Source of the DNA: Terrimonas pollutisoli
Lineage (GTDB): Bacteria > Bacteroidota > Bacteroidia > Chitinophagales > Chitinophagaceae
Length of the DNA stretch: 64,000 nucleotides
Assembly (NCBI RefSeq): GCF_029360765.1
Contig: NZ_JARKNA010000001.1
Coordinates: forward strand, 1 to 64,000
Reading direction: 5' to 3'
Positions 9,902 to 19,137 of the stretch are shown here, piece by piece. The position numbers and the translations under genes were made by a program. The notes under the pieces were generated by a model. It saw nothing but the letters and a program-made list of their open reading frames with translations, did not search any database and was not told the origin of the DNA. Numbering within the stretch: position 1 is the first letter of the stretch; each line of letters opens with the position of its first letter.

Positions 9902-11419
9902 ATGATTTTAAAATATCTCTGGTTTTATATTTTCTTTCTGTCCTGTTCCCGCTCAAAGACAACTGAGGCTCCTGCTTCTGTTTCTGTTCAGATCCAGATC
10001 AATGAACCAAAGACTGCACAGACCATTCACAACTTTGGGGCATCTGATGCATGGGCTTGCCAGTTTGCAGGCAACTGGCCCGATGAGAAAAGAAATGCCA
10101 TTGCCGATTGGCTGTTCAGCATGGACACTTTGTCGAATGGAAATCCCAAAGGAATTGGCTTAAGCATGTGGCGGTACAATATTGGTGCGGGCAGCGCCAA
10201 CCAGGGAAATGCAAGTGGTATTAACGATGAATGGCGAAGAGCCGCTTCATTGATTGATAATACGGAGTTAAATCGCATACAGGCCCAAAACTGGTTTTTG
10301 TCAGCAGCAAAAGCAAGAGGCGTAAATCAGTTCCTGGCATTTTACAACAGTCCGCCTGTTGAGTTAACCAGCAATAACAAAGCATTTGCCAGCAATGGTG
10401 TTTGCAATATCGAGGATAAAAACTATAGTTTGTTTGCCAAACATGCGGCAAGTTCTATACAACAAATAGAGAGTAGCACAGGCATACGTTTCAATTTTTT
10501 AAGCCCCGCTAATGAACCACAGTGGGATTGGAGTGATGGTGGACAAGAGGGGTGCCCTTACACCAATACAGAGCTAAGCAACCTGGTAAAAAGTTTCAAT
10601 ACAGAATTAGCCGGCCAGAACCCAGACATAAAAATCCTGGTGCCTGAAGCGGGTCATTTGAAATATTTTTTATCCAACAGCGATAAACCGAACAAGGATA
10701 ACCAGGTGAATACTTTCTTTGATCCAAGTTCAACTTTATACATCGGTAATCTTTCATCTGTTTATCCCGCGGTGGCCTCACATAGTTATTTTTCTACATC
10801 GCCTGCTACAGAAGCTATTGACCTGCGGAAAAAAGTAAATGATGTTATTAAAGCCAGAACCAATCTTCAAGTTTGGCAAAGCGAGTATTGCATTTTAGGC
10901 GACAATGCGGGTGAGATCAATGGAAGTGGCCGGGACCTGGGTATGAGTTCCGCAATGTATATCGCCAAAGTAATACAGCAGGACCTGGTTTGGCTAAATG
11001 CCTCCGCCTGGCAATGGTGGCTGGCTGTTTCTCCTTATGACTATAAAGATGGTCTCGTTTATATTGATAAGAACACGACCGATGGCAATTATTATCAAAG
11101 CAAGATGTTATGGGTTTTGGGAAACTATAGCCGGTTTATCCGCCCGGGCATGATCAGGGTTGAGTCATCCGTAAATGATGCTGATCTGCTTGTTTCCAGC
11201 TTTAAAGATCCAACGAGTGGCAAACTCGTATTGGTAATCGTGAATTTAGTCGCCACTGATAAACCAATAACGCTGAACAAGACAAACAGTACGATTTCAG
11301 GATCGCAACAGCTTACCACCCATACGACCAATGACTTGAAAAATCTTGAGAAAAAAATAATTAAGGCAAGTGATTTAGTTGCTCCTGCCCGAAGTGTGAT
11401 GACAGTGATTGTTGATTGA
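9902..11419 (+). CDS. GH30-family glycoside hydrolase lipoprotein
   Basis: Retaining glycosidase of family GH30, probably outer-membrane or periplasmic. The short N-terminus (MILKYLWFYIFFLSC) has a lipobox with Cys at 15. The (beta/alpha)8 domain shows HNFGASDAWACQF near residue 42, LSMWRYNIGAG, FLAFYNSPP, the acid/base Glu in SPANEPQWDW (about E205) and the nucleophile Glu in VWQSEYC (about E328). A C-terminal beta-sandwich carries KLVLVIVNL. The HNFGASDAW start and YNSPP motif resemble the branch containing endo-beta-1,6-galactanases more than glucosylceramidases, but this subfamily call is by eye. It lies between SusD and a VCBS lipoprotein in the same direction, with a GH35 enzyme two genes downstream. 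That setting suggests removal of beta-1,6-galactan or related side chains. Confidence 0.85.
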   Translation: MILKYLWFYIFFLSCSRSKTTEAPASVSVQIQINEPKTAQTIHNFGASDAWACQFAGNWPDEKRNAIADWLFSMDTLSNGNPKGIGLSMWRYNIGAGSANQGNASGINDEWRRAASLIDNTELNRIQAQNWFLSAAKARGVNQFLAFYNSPPVELTSNNKAFASNGVCNIEDKNYSLFAKHAASSIQQIESSTGIRFNFLSPANEPQWDWSDGGQEGCPYTNTELSNLVKSFNTELAGQNPDIKILVPEAGHLKYFLSNSDKPNKDNQVNTFFDPSSTLYIGNLSSVYPAVASHSYFSTSPATEAIDLRKKVNDVIKARTNLQVWQSEYCILGDNAGEINGSGRDLGMSSAMYIAKVIQQDLVWLNASAWQWWLAVSPYDYKDGLVYIDKNTTDGNYYQSKMLWVLGNYSRFIRPGMIRVESSVNDADLLVSSFKDPTSGKLVLVIVNLVATDKPITLNKTNSTISGSQQLTTHTTNDLKNLEKKIIKASDLVAPARSVMTVIVD

Positions 11420-11454
11420 TTCACCCTACAACTAAAAAGAGCAGTAAAGTAATT

Positions 11455-14400
11455 ATGCGGGATACACAATTTATTTGTTTTGAAAAAGTGTCAAGTGGAA
11501 AAAAGTTGATTCGAAAAATTGCGTTTCGGATTTTTATAGTTTTCATTATTTACTTCTTTTTTACTGGCTGCACATCATCTTCATTGCAGCAATTCACTGA
11601 TGTTTCTGCAAGCAGCGGTATTCGTTTTAGTAATCAAATAACCGAAACGGAAGATCAAAACATCTTCACTTATGAATACATGTACAATGGCGCGGGGGTT
11701 GCTGTAGGTGATGTAAACAATGACGGGCTGCCGGATATTTTCTTTACGGCTAATCAACTTCCCGATCAACTCTATCTGAATAAAGACAATCTGCAGTTCG
11801 AGGACATTACTAAATCTGCAGGTGTGGAAGGTAAGTCAGGCTGGAAGACGGGTGTATCGATGGCAGATGTGAACGGAGATGGGTTGTTGGATATTTACGT
11901 TTGTTATTCAGGGAATGGACAACCGCAGAACCGGAGCAACCAATTGTTCATCAATAAAGGTGTGCATAATGGTATCCCTGTTTTCAAAGACGAAGCCGTT
12001 GAATACGGTTTGGATGCTCCCGGTACCAATAGCACACAGTCGCTTTTTTTTGATTGTGATCGTGATGGTGATTTGGATATGTTCCTGCTCAATCACGCCA
12101 CTATGTTTTACTCACCGCTTGTAAATACCTATAAGTTGCGACACAAGCGGCATCCCTATTTCAGTAATTATTTATTTCGCAATGATGGCGGCCATTTTAC
12201 CAACGTTTCTGATTCATCGGGAATAGCAGGAGGTGGAAACAATTTTGGTTTGGGCGTGGTGGCGTCTGATATCAATAATGATGGATGGCCCGACTTATAT
12301 ATGACCAATGATTATGAAGAGCAGGATTTTCTCTTACTCAATAACCAGGATGGAACGTTTAAAGAAGTTACTAAAGAGGCATTAAAACATATTTCCAAAT
12401 ACGGGATGGGTTGCGATGTAGCCGATTGCAATAATGATGGACTCATGGATATTATAGTGCCTGATATGTGGCCTGAGGATAACTATCGTCAAAAAGTATT
12501 GCGTGGCCCTGATGAATACGATAAGTACAACATACTGGTCGATAGCGGTTATATGCATCAGAATATGCGGAATACGTTGCAGTTAAATGATGGTAATACT
12601 GAAAATGCTTTACCACGATTTTCAGAGATAGGACAATTAGCAGGTATTGCTAACACAGATTGGAGTTGGGCATCCCTGTTTGCTGACCTCGATAACGATG
12701 GCAATAAAGACCTTTACATAACAAATGGTTTCTGGCGGGATTATTCGAACATGGATTTTCAAACCTACCAGGTGCAGGAATTCAGAAAATTGTATGGCTT
12801 TAATGCTCCGCTATGGCAACTGATAGATAGCATTCCGCAGACAAAGCTTTCGAACTACGCCTTTCATAACAAAGGAGATCTTACTTATGAAAATGTAACC
12901 GCACAATGGGGATTGCATACTTTGAATGTATCCAACGGTGTTGCGTATGCTGATTTGGACAATGATGGCGACCTGGACCTTGTGGTAAATAATATGGGTG
13001 AACGGGCCTCGGTTTATCGCAACAATAATCTTACCGGTGGAAATTATCTCAACATTCAGTTGAAAGGTATTGCAGGAAATACATACGCAACAGGCGCCCG
13101 TGTTGATATAGAGACATATACAGGACAACGGCAGACAGTAGAGCAGCAAACTGTGCGTGGTTATCTTTCTTCCGTATCACCGATACTGCATTTTGGTTTG
13201 GGACGAGATTCCGTAATCAATACGTTAACTATAAGATGGCCAAAAGGGAACTATACCGTATTGAAAAATATAAAAGCCAATCAAACGATAATTGTTGATG
13301 AGGCGATAGCCAATAAGGATAGTGCGGCTATTCATCAAGATAGTTCTCCGTTCTTTCAAGACATTACAACGACTTCAGGAATTGATTTTTTTCAAACAGA
13401 AAATGAATTTGTTGATTTTAAACATGAGTCATTGCTTCCCTGGCAATTATCAAAGCAAGGACCTAAAATGTCGAAAGGAGATGTAAATGGCGATGGGCTT
13501 GAAGATGTTTTTATAGGAGCCCCCAGGAAGGGCAAAGCATGTCTATACCTGCAAACGCAAAACGGCCAATTCAAATCCGCCGCTTCGCAGCCCTGGCAAC
13601 AAGAAAATAATTGCGACCAGGTGCAGTCCATTTTCTTTGATGCAGACAATGATAAGGATCTTGATCTGTATATCGTGAATGGAGGAAATGAAAATGAAGA
13701 TAGAACGGCCTACCAGGATAAGCTTTACCTGAATGACGGTAAAGCCGGTTTTAAACTATCCGCGGACGCATTGCCGGCTATGCATACTTCCAAAAGCTGC
13801 ATATCAGTAGCTGATTATAACCGGGATGGTAAGCCTGATATTTTTGTTGGTGGCCGGGTTGTGCCAGGCGCATACGGTATCACGCCAATATCTTATCTCT
13901 TGCAAAATCAATCAGAGAAAGGTGTGGTGAAGTTTGCAGATGTTACTGTTTCCGTAGCACCCTCGCTGCAGTATGCAGGTATGATCACTTCAGCCGTGTG
14001 GACCGATTTGAATAAGGATCAATTGCCTGATCTGTTGATTGCCGGTGAGTGGATGCCCGTAAAAATATTTATTAATAAAGGAGACAAATTAAATGAGCAA
14101 ACAAACGATTATGGTTTGCAGGAATCGAATGGCTTGTGGACTTGTATAATACCTGTGGATGTTGATAATGACGGAGACGAAGACTTTTTGTTAGGTAATC
14201 TTGCGCCCAACACGCAGTTTAAAGCATCAGCGAAGGAGCCAATGTCTTTATATGTGAATGATTTTTTTGGCTTAGGTAAGGTCACGCCCCTGGTTTTCTA
14301 CTATATCGGCAGCAAATCTTACCCGTATGCTTCTCGAAATGAATTGTTGGAAGACATGCCCATGCTTAAATCCAAATTTTATTACTATAAAGACTATGCG

Positions 14401-14874
14401 GCAGCAGATTTCAATACCATTTTTACTTCAGGTCAACAGAAAGGAAAACTGGAATTAAAAGCCAATGAATTGGGTAACTGCTGGCTTGAAAATACCAGTG
14501 ATGGCAAATTGCTGTTGCACCGCTTACCTGTGGCGCTACAGTTTTCACCCCTGCAGGGAGCGGTTAGCCTTGATGTAAACAATGACGGCGTAAAAGAAAT
14601 TTTTACTGTAGGAAATTTTTATCCATTTAGAGTTCAATTGGGAAGAGAAGATGCAGGTAAGGGTAGTTTGTTGCAATGGGATAAGATGAAACATCAGTTA
14701 CTGGTATCCAACTTACCTATGGGTATCCATGCTGATGGTGATGTAAGAGATGTATTGACTGTGCAAACAAGCAGGCAAGAGCCGGTAATTATCATTTCAA
14801 AAAATAATGACCGTGTGCAGGTAATCAAAACTATAACGAAACAAAAAGACGATACTAATAGAAGTGAAGACTAA
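11455..14874 (+). CDS. VCBS/FG-GAP repeat lipoprotein with ASPIC/UnbV domain
   Basis: Large predicted surface lipoprotein (1139 aa) with lipobox FFTGC (Cys about 39). Two blocks of FG-GAP/VCBS repeats carry calcium-loop motifs (DVNNDGLPDIFF, DLDNDGDLDLVV, DVNGDGLEDVFI, DVDNDGDEDF). They flank an ASPIC/UnbV-type segment near residues 530-615 (GARVDIETYTGQ, ILHFGLG, LTIRWPKG). The frame opens at a TTG overlapping the GH30 stop (11416), but the ATG at 11455 gives a normal lipoprotein signal and is preferred. Such proteins often accompany SusCD pairs in Chitinophagaceae; a beta-propeller that binds glycan or protein partners is the usual inference, and no enzymatic residues are visible. The function here is unproven. 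Confidence 0.85.
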   Translation: MRDTQFICFEKVSSGKKLIRKIAFRIFIVFIIYFFFTGCTSSSLQQFTDVSASSGIRFSNQITETEDQNIFTYEYMYNGAGVAVGDVNNDGLPDIFFTANQLPDQLYLNKDNLQFEDITKSAGVEGKSGWKTGVSMADVNGDGLLDIYVCYSGNGQPQNRSNQLFINKGVHNGIPVFKDEAVEYGLDAPGTNSTQSLFFDCDRDGDLDMFLLNHATMFYSPLVNTYKLRHKRHPYFSNYLFRNDGGHFTNVSDSSGIAGGGNNFGLGVVASDINNDGWPDLYMTNDYEEQDFLLLNNQDGTFKEVTKEALKHISKYGMGCDVADCNNDGLMDIIVPDMWPEDNYRQKVLRGPDEYDKYNILVDSGYMHQNMRNTLQLNDGNTENALPRFSEIGQLAGIANTDWSWASLFADLDNDGNKDLYITNGFWRDYSNMDFQTYQVQEFRKLYGFNAPLWQLIDSIPQTKLSNYAFHNKGDLTYENVTAQWGLHTLNVSNGVAYADLDNDGDLDLVVNNMGERASVYRNNNLTGGNYLNIQLKGIAGNTYATGARVDIETYTGQRQTVEQQTVRGYLSSVSPILHFGLGRDSVINTLTIRWPKGNYTVLKNIKANQTIIVDEAIANKDSAAIHQDSSPFFQDITTTSGIDFFQTENEFVDFKHESLLPWQLSKQGPKMSKGDVNGDGLEDVFIGAPRKGKACLYLQTQNGQFKSAASQPWQQENNCDQVQSIFFDADNDKDLDLYIVNGGNENEDRTAYQDKLYLNDGKAGFKLSADALPAMHTSKSCISVADYNRDGKPDIFVGGRVVPGAYGITPISYLLQNQSEKGVVKFADVTVSVAPSLQYAGMITSAVWTDLNKDQLPDLLIAGEWMPVKIFINKGDKLNEQTNDYGLQESNGLWTCIIPVDVDNDGDEDFLLGNLAPNTQFKASAKEPMSLYVNDFFGLGKVTPLVFYYIGSKSYPYASRNELLEDMPMLKSKFYYYKDYAAADFNTIFTSGQQKGKLELKANELGNCWLENTSDGKLLLHRLPVALQFSPLQGAVSLDVNNDGVKEIFTVGNFYPFRVQLGREDAGKGSLLQWDKMKHQLLVSNLPMGIHADGDVRDVLTVQTSRQEPVIIISKNNDRVQVIKTITKQKDDTNRSED

Positions 14875-14935
14875 GTATAAATGTTGCGTTAGTTCAGTCA
14901 ACTAATATTAACCTACCTATCTAAACAGAAACAAT

Positions 14936-16777
14936 ATGAAGAAGTTTATTTCATTGCTGACCTTTACACTTTTTCTTTTCATCAATCTTTCTGCCCAGCA
15001 GGCATCGCATACATTCAAGCTATCTGATTCTGTTTTTCTATTGGATGGGAAGCCATTTCAAATAATATCCGGCGAAATGCATTATCCAAGAATACCCAGG
15101 GAAGCATGGAGAGATAGAATGAAGAAAGCGAAAGCAATGGGGCTGAATACCATTGGCACTTATGTTTTCTGGAATATTCACGAACCGCAACAGGGTGAAT
15201 ATGATTTTAAGGGTAACAATGATATTGTTGCTTTTGTAAAAACAGCGCAGGAAGAAGGACTTTGGGTGATCCTGAGACCAAGCCCTTATGTATGTGCTGA
15301 GTGGGAGTTTGGGGGCTATCCTTATTGGTTGCAAAATATAAAAGGCCTGGAAGTAAGAAGCAAGGAATCGCAATATCTCAAAGCGTATAGAAATTACATC
15401 ATGCAGGTAGGAAAGCAGTTGGCTCCTCTGCAGGTAAATCATGGTGGTAATGTGTTGATGGTGCAGATTGAGAATGAGTACGGTTCCTATGGCGCTGATA
15501 AAGAATACCTGGATATAAACAGGAAAATGTTTATTGAGGCAGGCTTCGATGGTATACTGTATACCTGCGATCCCGGGCCGGCTATCAAAGATGGTCATTT
15601 GCCCGGTTTTTTACCTGCCATCAATGCTGTGGATAATCCTGAGAAAGTGAGAAAACTTATCAGTCAGAATCATAATGGTAGGGGCCCTTTTTTTATAGCA
15701 GAATGGTATCCGGCATGGTTTGATTGGTGGGGCACAAAGCATCATACCGTACCGGCTGAATCATACTCGGGCAAATTAGATACCGTATTACAAGCCGGTA
15801 TATCTATCAACATGTATATGTTTCATGGCGGCACGACAAGAGGCTTTATGAATGGCGCTAATTACAATGATAAAAATCCTTATGAGCCACAGATCAGCAG
15901 CTATGATTATGATGCGCCGCTGGATGAAGCAGGTAATGCAACAGCTAAGTTTTTAAAATTCAGGGAAGCCATCGAAAAAAATTTACTGCCCGGAGAGAAG
16001 TTACCGGAAATTCCAAAAGCAAAACCTGCCATTGCTACCGCCCCCGTCATTTTTACCAATACAACTTCGGTTTTTGATTTGCTTTCAAAACCTGTTTCCC
16101 ATTCCACACCACTTACATTTGAAGATTTAAAACAAGCCTATGGATATGTACTATATCGCACCACTGTCAATGGCAATGGCAGATCAAAGCAGTTATTAAA
16201 GATTAAAGATCTGCGTGATTATGGTATTGTATTCATTAACGGTAAACGTGCAGGCATATTAGACAGGCGCTTATACCAGGATAGCTTATTGGTTGATAAG
16301 CCCAGGGGTAAAGTCCAAATTGATATTCTTGTTGAGAACATGGGAAGAATAAACTTCGGCCCTTATTTGCTGAAAAACAAAAAGGGTATTACGGAAAAAG
16401 TATTGCTTGATGGAAAAGAAGTAAAAGACTGGAAAATGTATCCTCTTCCTTTTGATGATATTAATACTCTTAAATCAAAAGCCTTCTCTAAACCGGGAGC
16501 AGGTATACCCGTAGTAAAGAGAGGTTATTTCACGATCGATCAATCAGCAGACACCTATCTTGATTTTTCCAACTGGGGCAAGGGTGTTGTGTGGGTGAAT
16601 GGTCACAACCTGGGCAGATACTGGGAGATCGGGCCACAGCAAACAGTATATGTTCCGGTTGAGTGGTTAAAGAAAGGCAGGAATGAGATCGTGGTATTTG
16701 AATTGATCAAGCCGGGGCAAAAGCTGTTGCAAGGGGTGGAAAAACCAATACTCAGTACCTTAAAAAGGTATCAATAG
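14936..16777 (+). CDS. GH35 beta-galactosidase
   Basis: Exo-acting beta-galactosidase, secreted: the signal peptide ends at about residue 20 (INLSAQ). GH35 hallmarks are present: FQIISGEMHYPRIPREAWRD, GLNTIGTYVFWNIHEPQ, RPSPYVCAEWEFGGYP, the acid/base Glu in QIENEYGSYG (about E181) and the nucleophile Glu in FFIAEWYPAWFDWWG (about E256). C-terminal jelly-roll domains end with GVVWVNGHNLGRYWEIGPQQ, normal for the family. Length (613 aa) matches bacterial GH35. It is the last gene of the SusCD locus. With the GH30 enzyme it would strip terminal beta-galactose, supporting a galactan target. Confidence 0.93.
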   Translation: MKKFISLLTFTLFLFINLSAQQASHTFKLSDSVFLLDGKPFQIISGEMHYPRIPREAWRDRMKKAKAMGLNTIGTYVFWNIHEPQQGEYDFKGNNDIVAFVKTAQEEGLWVILRPSPYVCAEWEFGGYPYWLQNIKGLEVRSKESQYLKAYRNYIMQVGKQLAPLQVNHGGNVLMVQIENEYGSYGADKEYLDINRKMFIEAGFDGILYTCDPGPAIKDGHLPGFLPAINAVDNPEKVRKLISQNHNGRGPFFIAEWYPAWFDWWGTKHHTVPAESYSGKLDTVLQAGISINMYMFHGGTTRGFMNGANYNDKNPYEPQISSYDYDAPLDEAGNATAKFLKFREAIEKNLLPGEKLPEIPKAKPAIATAPVIFTNTTSVFDLLSKPVSHSTPLTFEDLKQAYGYVLYRTTVNGNGRSKQLLKIKDLRDYGIVFINGKRAGILDRRLYQDSLLVDKPRGKVQIDILVENMGRINFGPYLLKNKKGITEKVLLDGKEVKDWKMYPLPFDDINTLKSKAFSKPGAGIPVVKRGYFTIDQSADTYLDFSNWGKGVVWVNGHNLGRYWEIGPQQTVYVPVEWLKKGRNEIVVFELIKPGQKLLQGVEKPILSTLKRYQ

Positions 16778-16873
16778 TTCAGTCGAAGTAGTTTCGGCAA
16801 GCCCTATAAAATCATCGAAGAAAAAGAAGCAACAGCGGTAACCGGCCGATTGCCGTTTAACGTCCTGTAGTTG

Positions 16874-16945
16874 TAGCCTCGACAGGAATCGAACCTGTAT
16901 CTGGAGCTTCGGAAACTCTTATACTATCCATTGTACTACGAGGCC
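16874..16945 (-). tRNA. tRNA-Arg (anticodon CCG)
   Basis: A 72-nt minus-strand cloverleaf. Acceptor arms GGCCTCG and CGAGGCT pair with a terminal G-U, followed by discriminator A. The D stem is GTAC/GTAT, the anticodon loop TTCCGAA has anticodon CCG at positions 34-36, and the T stem is ACAGG/CCTGT with loop TTCGATT. CCA is not encoded, as is common in this phylum. The anticodon stem has one weak A-C closing pair. Confidence 0.95.
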
Positions 16946-17001
16946 AGGTTGGGTTTGGTGTTGGATTTTGCGTGCCTAAATCTTTTAATCCTAAGAACTT
17001 A

Positions 17002-17577
17002 TCATATCAACCCGGGTGCATTGCTGGCGAATATTTTCACCGCAATGGCGAGCAATATTACGCCAAAAAATTTTCTTACAGCAAGTAATCCTGCGGGGCC
17101 CAGCAGGCGGGCAATTGCTCCCAGTGATTTTAAAACAATATAAATAATCACCAGGTTCATTAATATAGCGATCAACAGGGTCGTTTCGCCGTAGTTGGCT
17201 TTTAACGACATGATAGTAGTCAATGTACCCGATCCTGCTATTAAAGGAAAGGCAATGGGCACTACAGTCGCTGCTTTTATATCTTTTTCACTTTTAAAAA
17301 ATTCAAGGCCCAATACCATTTCGAGTCCGAGAATAAATATGACTATCGAACCACCCACAGCAAATGATCGTACATCCAGGCCCAATATCTTCAGTAGAGG
17401 TTCACCAATAAATAAAAAAAGAGCCATCAACCCACCTGAAATGATCGTGGCCCTGGCTTCGTTTATGCCACCCATTTTTTGTTTCAGTGAAATGAGGATG
17501 GGGACTGAACCGATAATATCAATAACGGCAAACAAGGTAAAAGTAACAGTAAACAGTTCGCTGAAATTTATCGGCAT
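17002..17577 (-). CDS. MarC-family integral membrane protein
   Basis: Inner-membrane protein of the MarC/UPF0056 family (191 aa) with six predicted hydrophobic segments. Family landmarks are an N-terminal FTLFAVIDIIGSVPILISL, GGSIVIFILGLEMVLG, VVPIAFPLIAGSGTLTTIM and a C-terminal KFFGVILLAIAVKIF. The biochemical role of this family is unsettled; an older link to multiple antibiotic resistance in E. coli is not supported for the gene itself. A -7 box (TATATTTG on the minus strand, 17594-17601) lies 16 bases before the ATG. It is monocistronic between the tRNA and the B12 cluster. Confidence 0.9.
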   Translation of the reverse strand: MPINFSELFTVTFTLFAVIDIIGSVPILISLKQKMGGINEARATIISGGLMALFLFIGEPLLKILGLDVRSFAVGGSIVIFILGLEMVLGLEFFKSEKDIKAATVVPIAFPLIAGSGTLTTIMSLKANYGETTLLIAILMNLVIIYIVLKSLGAIARLLGPAGLLAVRKFFGVILLAIAVKIFASNAPGLI

Positions 17578-17593
17578 GTAGAAAATGTTTCAG

Positions 17594-17601
17594 CAAATAT
17601 A
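17594..17601 (-). promoter_or_regulatory. -7 promoter box of the MarC-family gene
   Basis: Minus-strand TATATTTG matches TAnnTTTG and would give a 5' leader of about 12 bases. No clear TTG at 19-base spacing was found. Confidence 0.45.
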
Positions 17602-17706
17602 ATGGGCTGCTGTTAACATACATGCGGCATGCATTCAGGGAATTGTTATTTCGCCGGAGAATTATTCAGCCCGTTACTGTTATTTGCTGCTATCAAAAAA
17701 AGTTAT

Positions 17707-18309
17707 TTAGGCTGGCCGGTGTTGTTCAATCGCAGAAGGAATATTGGAAAGTATTTCATGTTGATAGTCGCTGTTGTGTAACATAATTTTTACAACACAA
17801 CCATAGTGTATTTTGAAAATCGAAAATGAATCAATCAGCGGCGTACGGGTGACATAGGATAAAATACTTCTTATCACACCGCCGTGTGTGAATATAGCAG
17901 CAGGCTTTTTCTGACTTACAATACTGGTAAAACAATTGACTGTTCTTTCGTATAACTGCACATAACTTTCACCGCCGGGTACCTGCCTGTTTACAAAATC
18001 ATTCATCCAGGGATCTAATTCTTCTTTTGCTATATCATCCCAGTTTTTTAATTCCCAGTCGCCGCAATGCAGTTCTTTCAAATCATCATCCAGCATCAAT
18101 TCATGGTGTGGAAATAAACAGGATGCCAGTTTGTGGCAGCGTTGCAGCGGGCTGCTGTACACCTGCTGAATACCGGCGGGTAAAAAGCGGCGAATGATGG
18201 CGGCTTCATCCTGAAAAGAAGAAGTGACGTCCAGGTCGGCCTGTCCATAACAAATTCCTTTAATGACTGCAGGCGTAGTATGGCGTATCAAATAGATCAT
18301 AGCAGACAA
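17707..18309 (-). CDS. cobC: Alpha-ribazole phosphatase-like histidine phosphatase (CobC)
   Basis: Removes the phosphate from alpha-ribazole-5'-phosphate or adenosylcobalamin phosphate in the lower-ligand pathway. The 200-aa protein has the histidine phosphatase signature IYLIRHTTP with the catalytic His, SSPLQRCHKLA, the Glu in LKELHCGDWE, and the second His in AIFTHGGVIRS. It overlaps cobS by 13 bases and is the last gene of the cluster, which supports the CobC reading over a general phosphoglycerate mutase. The ATG at 18309 is used; a second ATG three codons in is possible. Confidence 0.85.
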   Translation of the reverse strand: MSAMIYLIRHTTPAVIKGICYGQADLDVTSSFQDEAAIIRRFLPAGIQQVYSSPLQRCHKLASCLFPHHELMLDDDLKELHCGDWELKNWDDIAKEELDPWMNDFVNRQVPGGESYVQLYERTVNCFTSIVSQKKPAAIFTHGGVIRSILSYVTRTPLIDSFSIFKIHYGCVVKIMLHNSDYQHEILSNIPSAIEQHRPA

Positions 18310-19115
18310 GTTAACCAGTATTTATTGAGGATAACGATGGATAGCAAAAAAGTTATTTCTGTTACCTGCTGCACGGCGCCAAGACAATCTCCCGTATAGC
18401 CGCCGATCCATTTTTTAAAAAATTGCGCCAACAAAAAAGAAACAAGGATCATTGGTGCTATACTTGCCAAATATGGAAGCGGTAAAAAAAGCATAGGAAC
18501 CAGCATCACCAGGAACGCAAACAATATTTCAACAAAACGGAGTTTGGCGGAGGCCAGCGGTTTGGATTTGGAAATATCTTCCTGGAAGACGTAAGAGTAG
18601 TTTTGGATCAGCAACAATGGCATCCACCGGCTGGCCGTGTGTGCCGCTATGATGACAAGTGCAGGGTATGAAAATTTTTCTAATGAAGATAAGTGCCAAT
18701 TGCTATTGGTGATTTGCAGGGCGATATGAACCAGGAGAAAATATTTCAGCAACAGTATCATGATCAAACCGGCTACGCCAAAAGTGCCCAGCCGGCTGTC
18801 TTTCATAATGGTGAGAATTTTTTCTTTGGTCCATCCGCCACCGAAACCGTCACATGAATCCGCAAAACCATCTTCGTGAAAGGCTCCCGTGGTCACTAAT
18901 CCCGCAATAATGCAGAGGACTGCGGCGATAGGAGTGGAAAGAAAATTTCCGGCTGCAAATGTTAATCCGCAAATGATGCCTACAACCCAACCAATCATCG
19001 GAAAATACTTAGCCGCTTTTTGAAGATAGTCGGGGTTGTGATCAGTGGTCTTAGGTACAGGCAGCCTTGTAAGAAACATAAGCGCTGTAAAAAAAATGCG
19101 AAACTCTTTTTTCAT
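18297..19115 (-). CDS. cobS: Adenosylcobinamide-GDP ribazoletransferase (CobS)
   Basis: Inner-membrane cobalamin synthase that joins adenosylcobinamide-GDP to alpha-ribazole (or its phosphate). The 272-aa sequence has the family start FFTALMFLTRLPVP, the metal-binding motif HEDGFADSCDGFGGG, followed by MKDSRLGTFG, and several hydrophobic segments to the C-terminus. It overlaps cobC by 13 bases and follows cobT after 22 bases, so translation is probably coupled. Confidence 0.95.
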   Translation of the reverse strand: MKKEFRIFFTALMFLTRLPVPKTTDHNPDYLQKAAKYFPMIGWVVGIICGLTFAAGNFLSTPIAAVLCIIAGLVTTGAFHEDGFADSCDGFGGGWTKEKILTIMKDSRLGTFGVAGLIMILLLKYFLLVHIALQITNSNWHLSSLEKFSYPALVIIAAHTASRWMPLLLIQNYSYVFQEDISKSKPLASAKLRFVEILFAFLVMLVPMLFLPLPYLASIAPMILVSFLLAQFFKKWIGGYTGDCLGAVQQVTEITFLLSIVILNKYWLTCLL

Positions 19116-19137
19116 GAATATTCAAATGGTCTTTATG

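Noticed and set aside
15038..15598. Open frame of 186 codons on the minus strand inside the GH35 gene
   Set aside because: It lies fully opposite a strongly supported beta-galactosidase and has no recognisable domain.
16778..17001. Integration site (att) beside tRNA-Arg
   Set aside because: No integrase, no repeated tRNA end and no mobile genes were found nearby.
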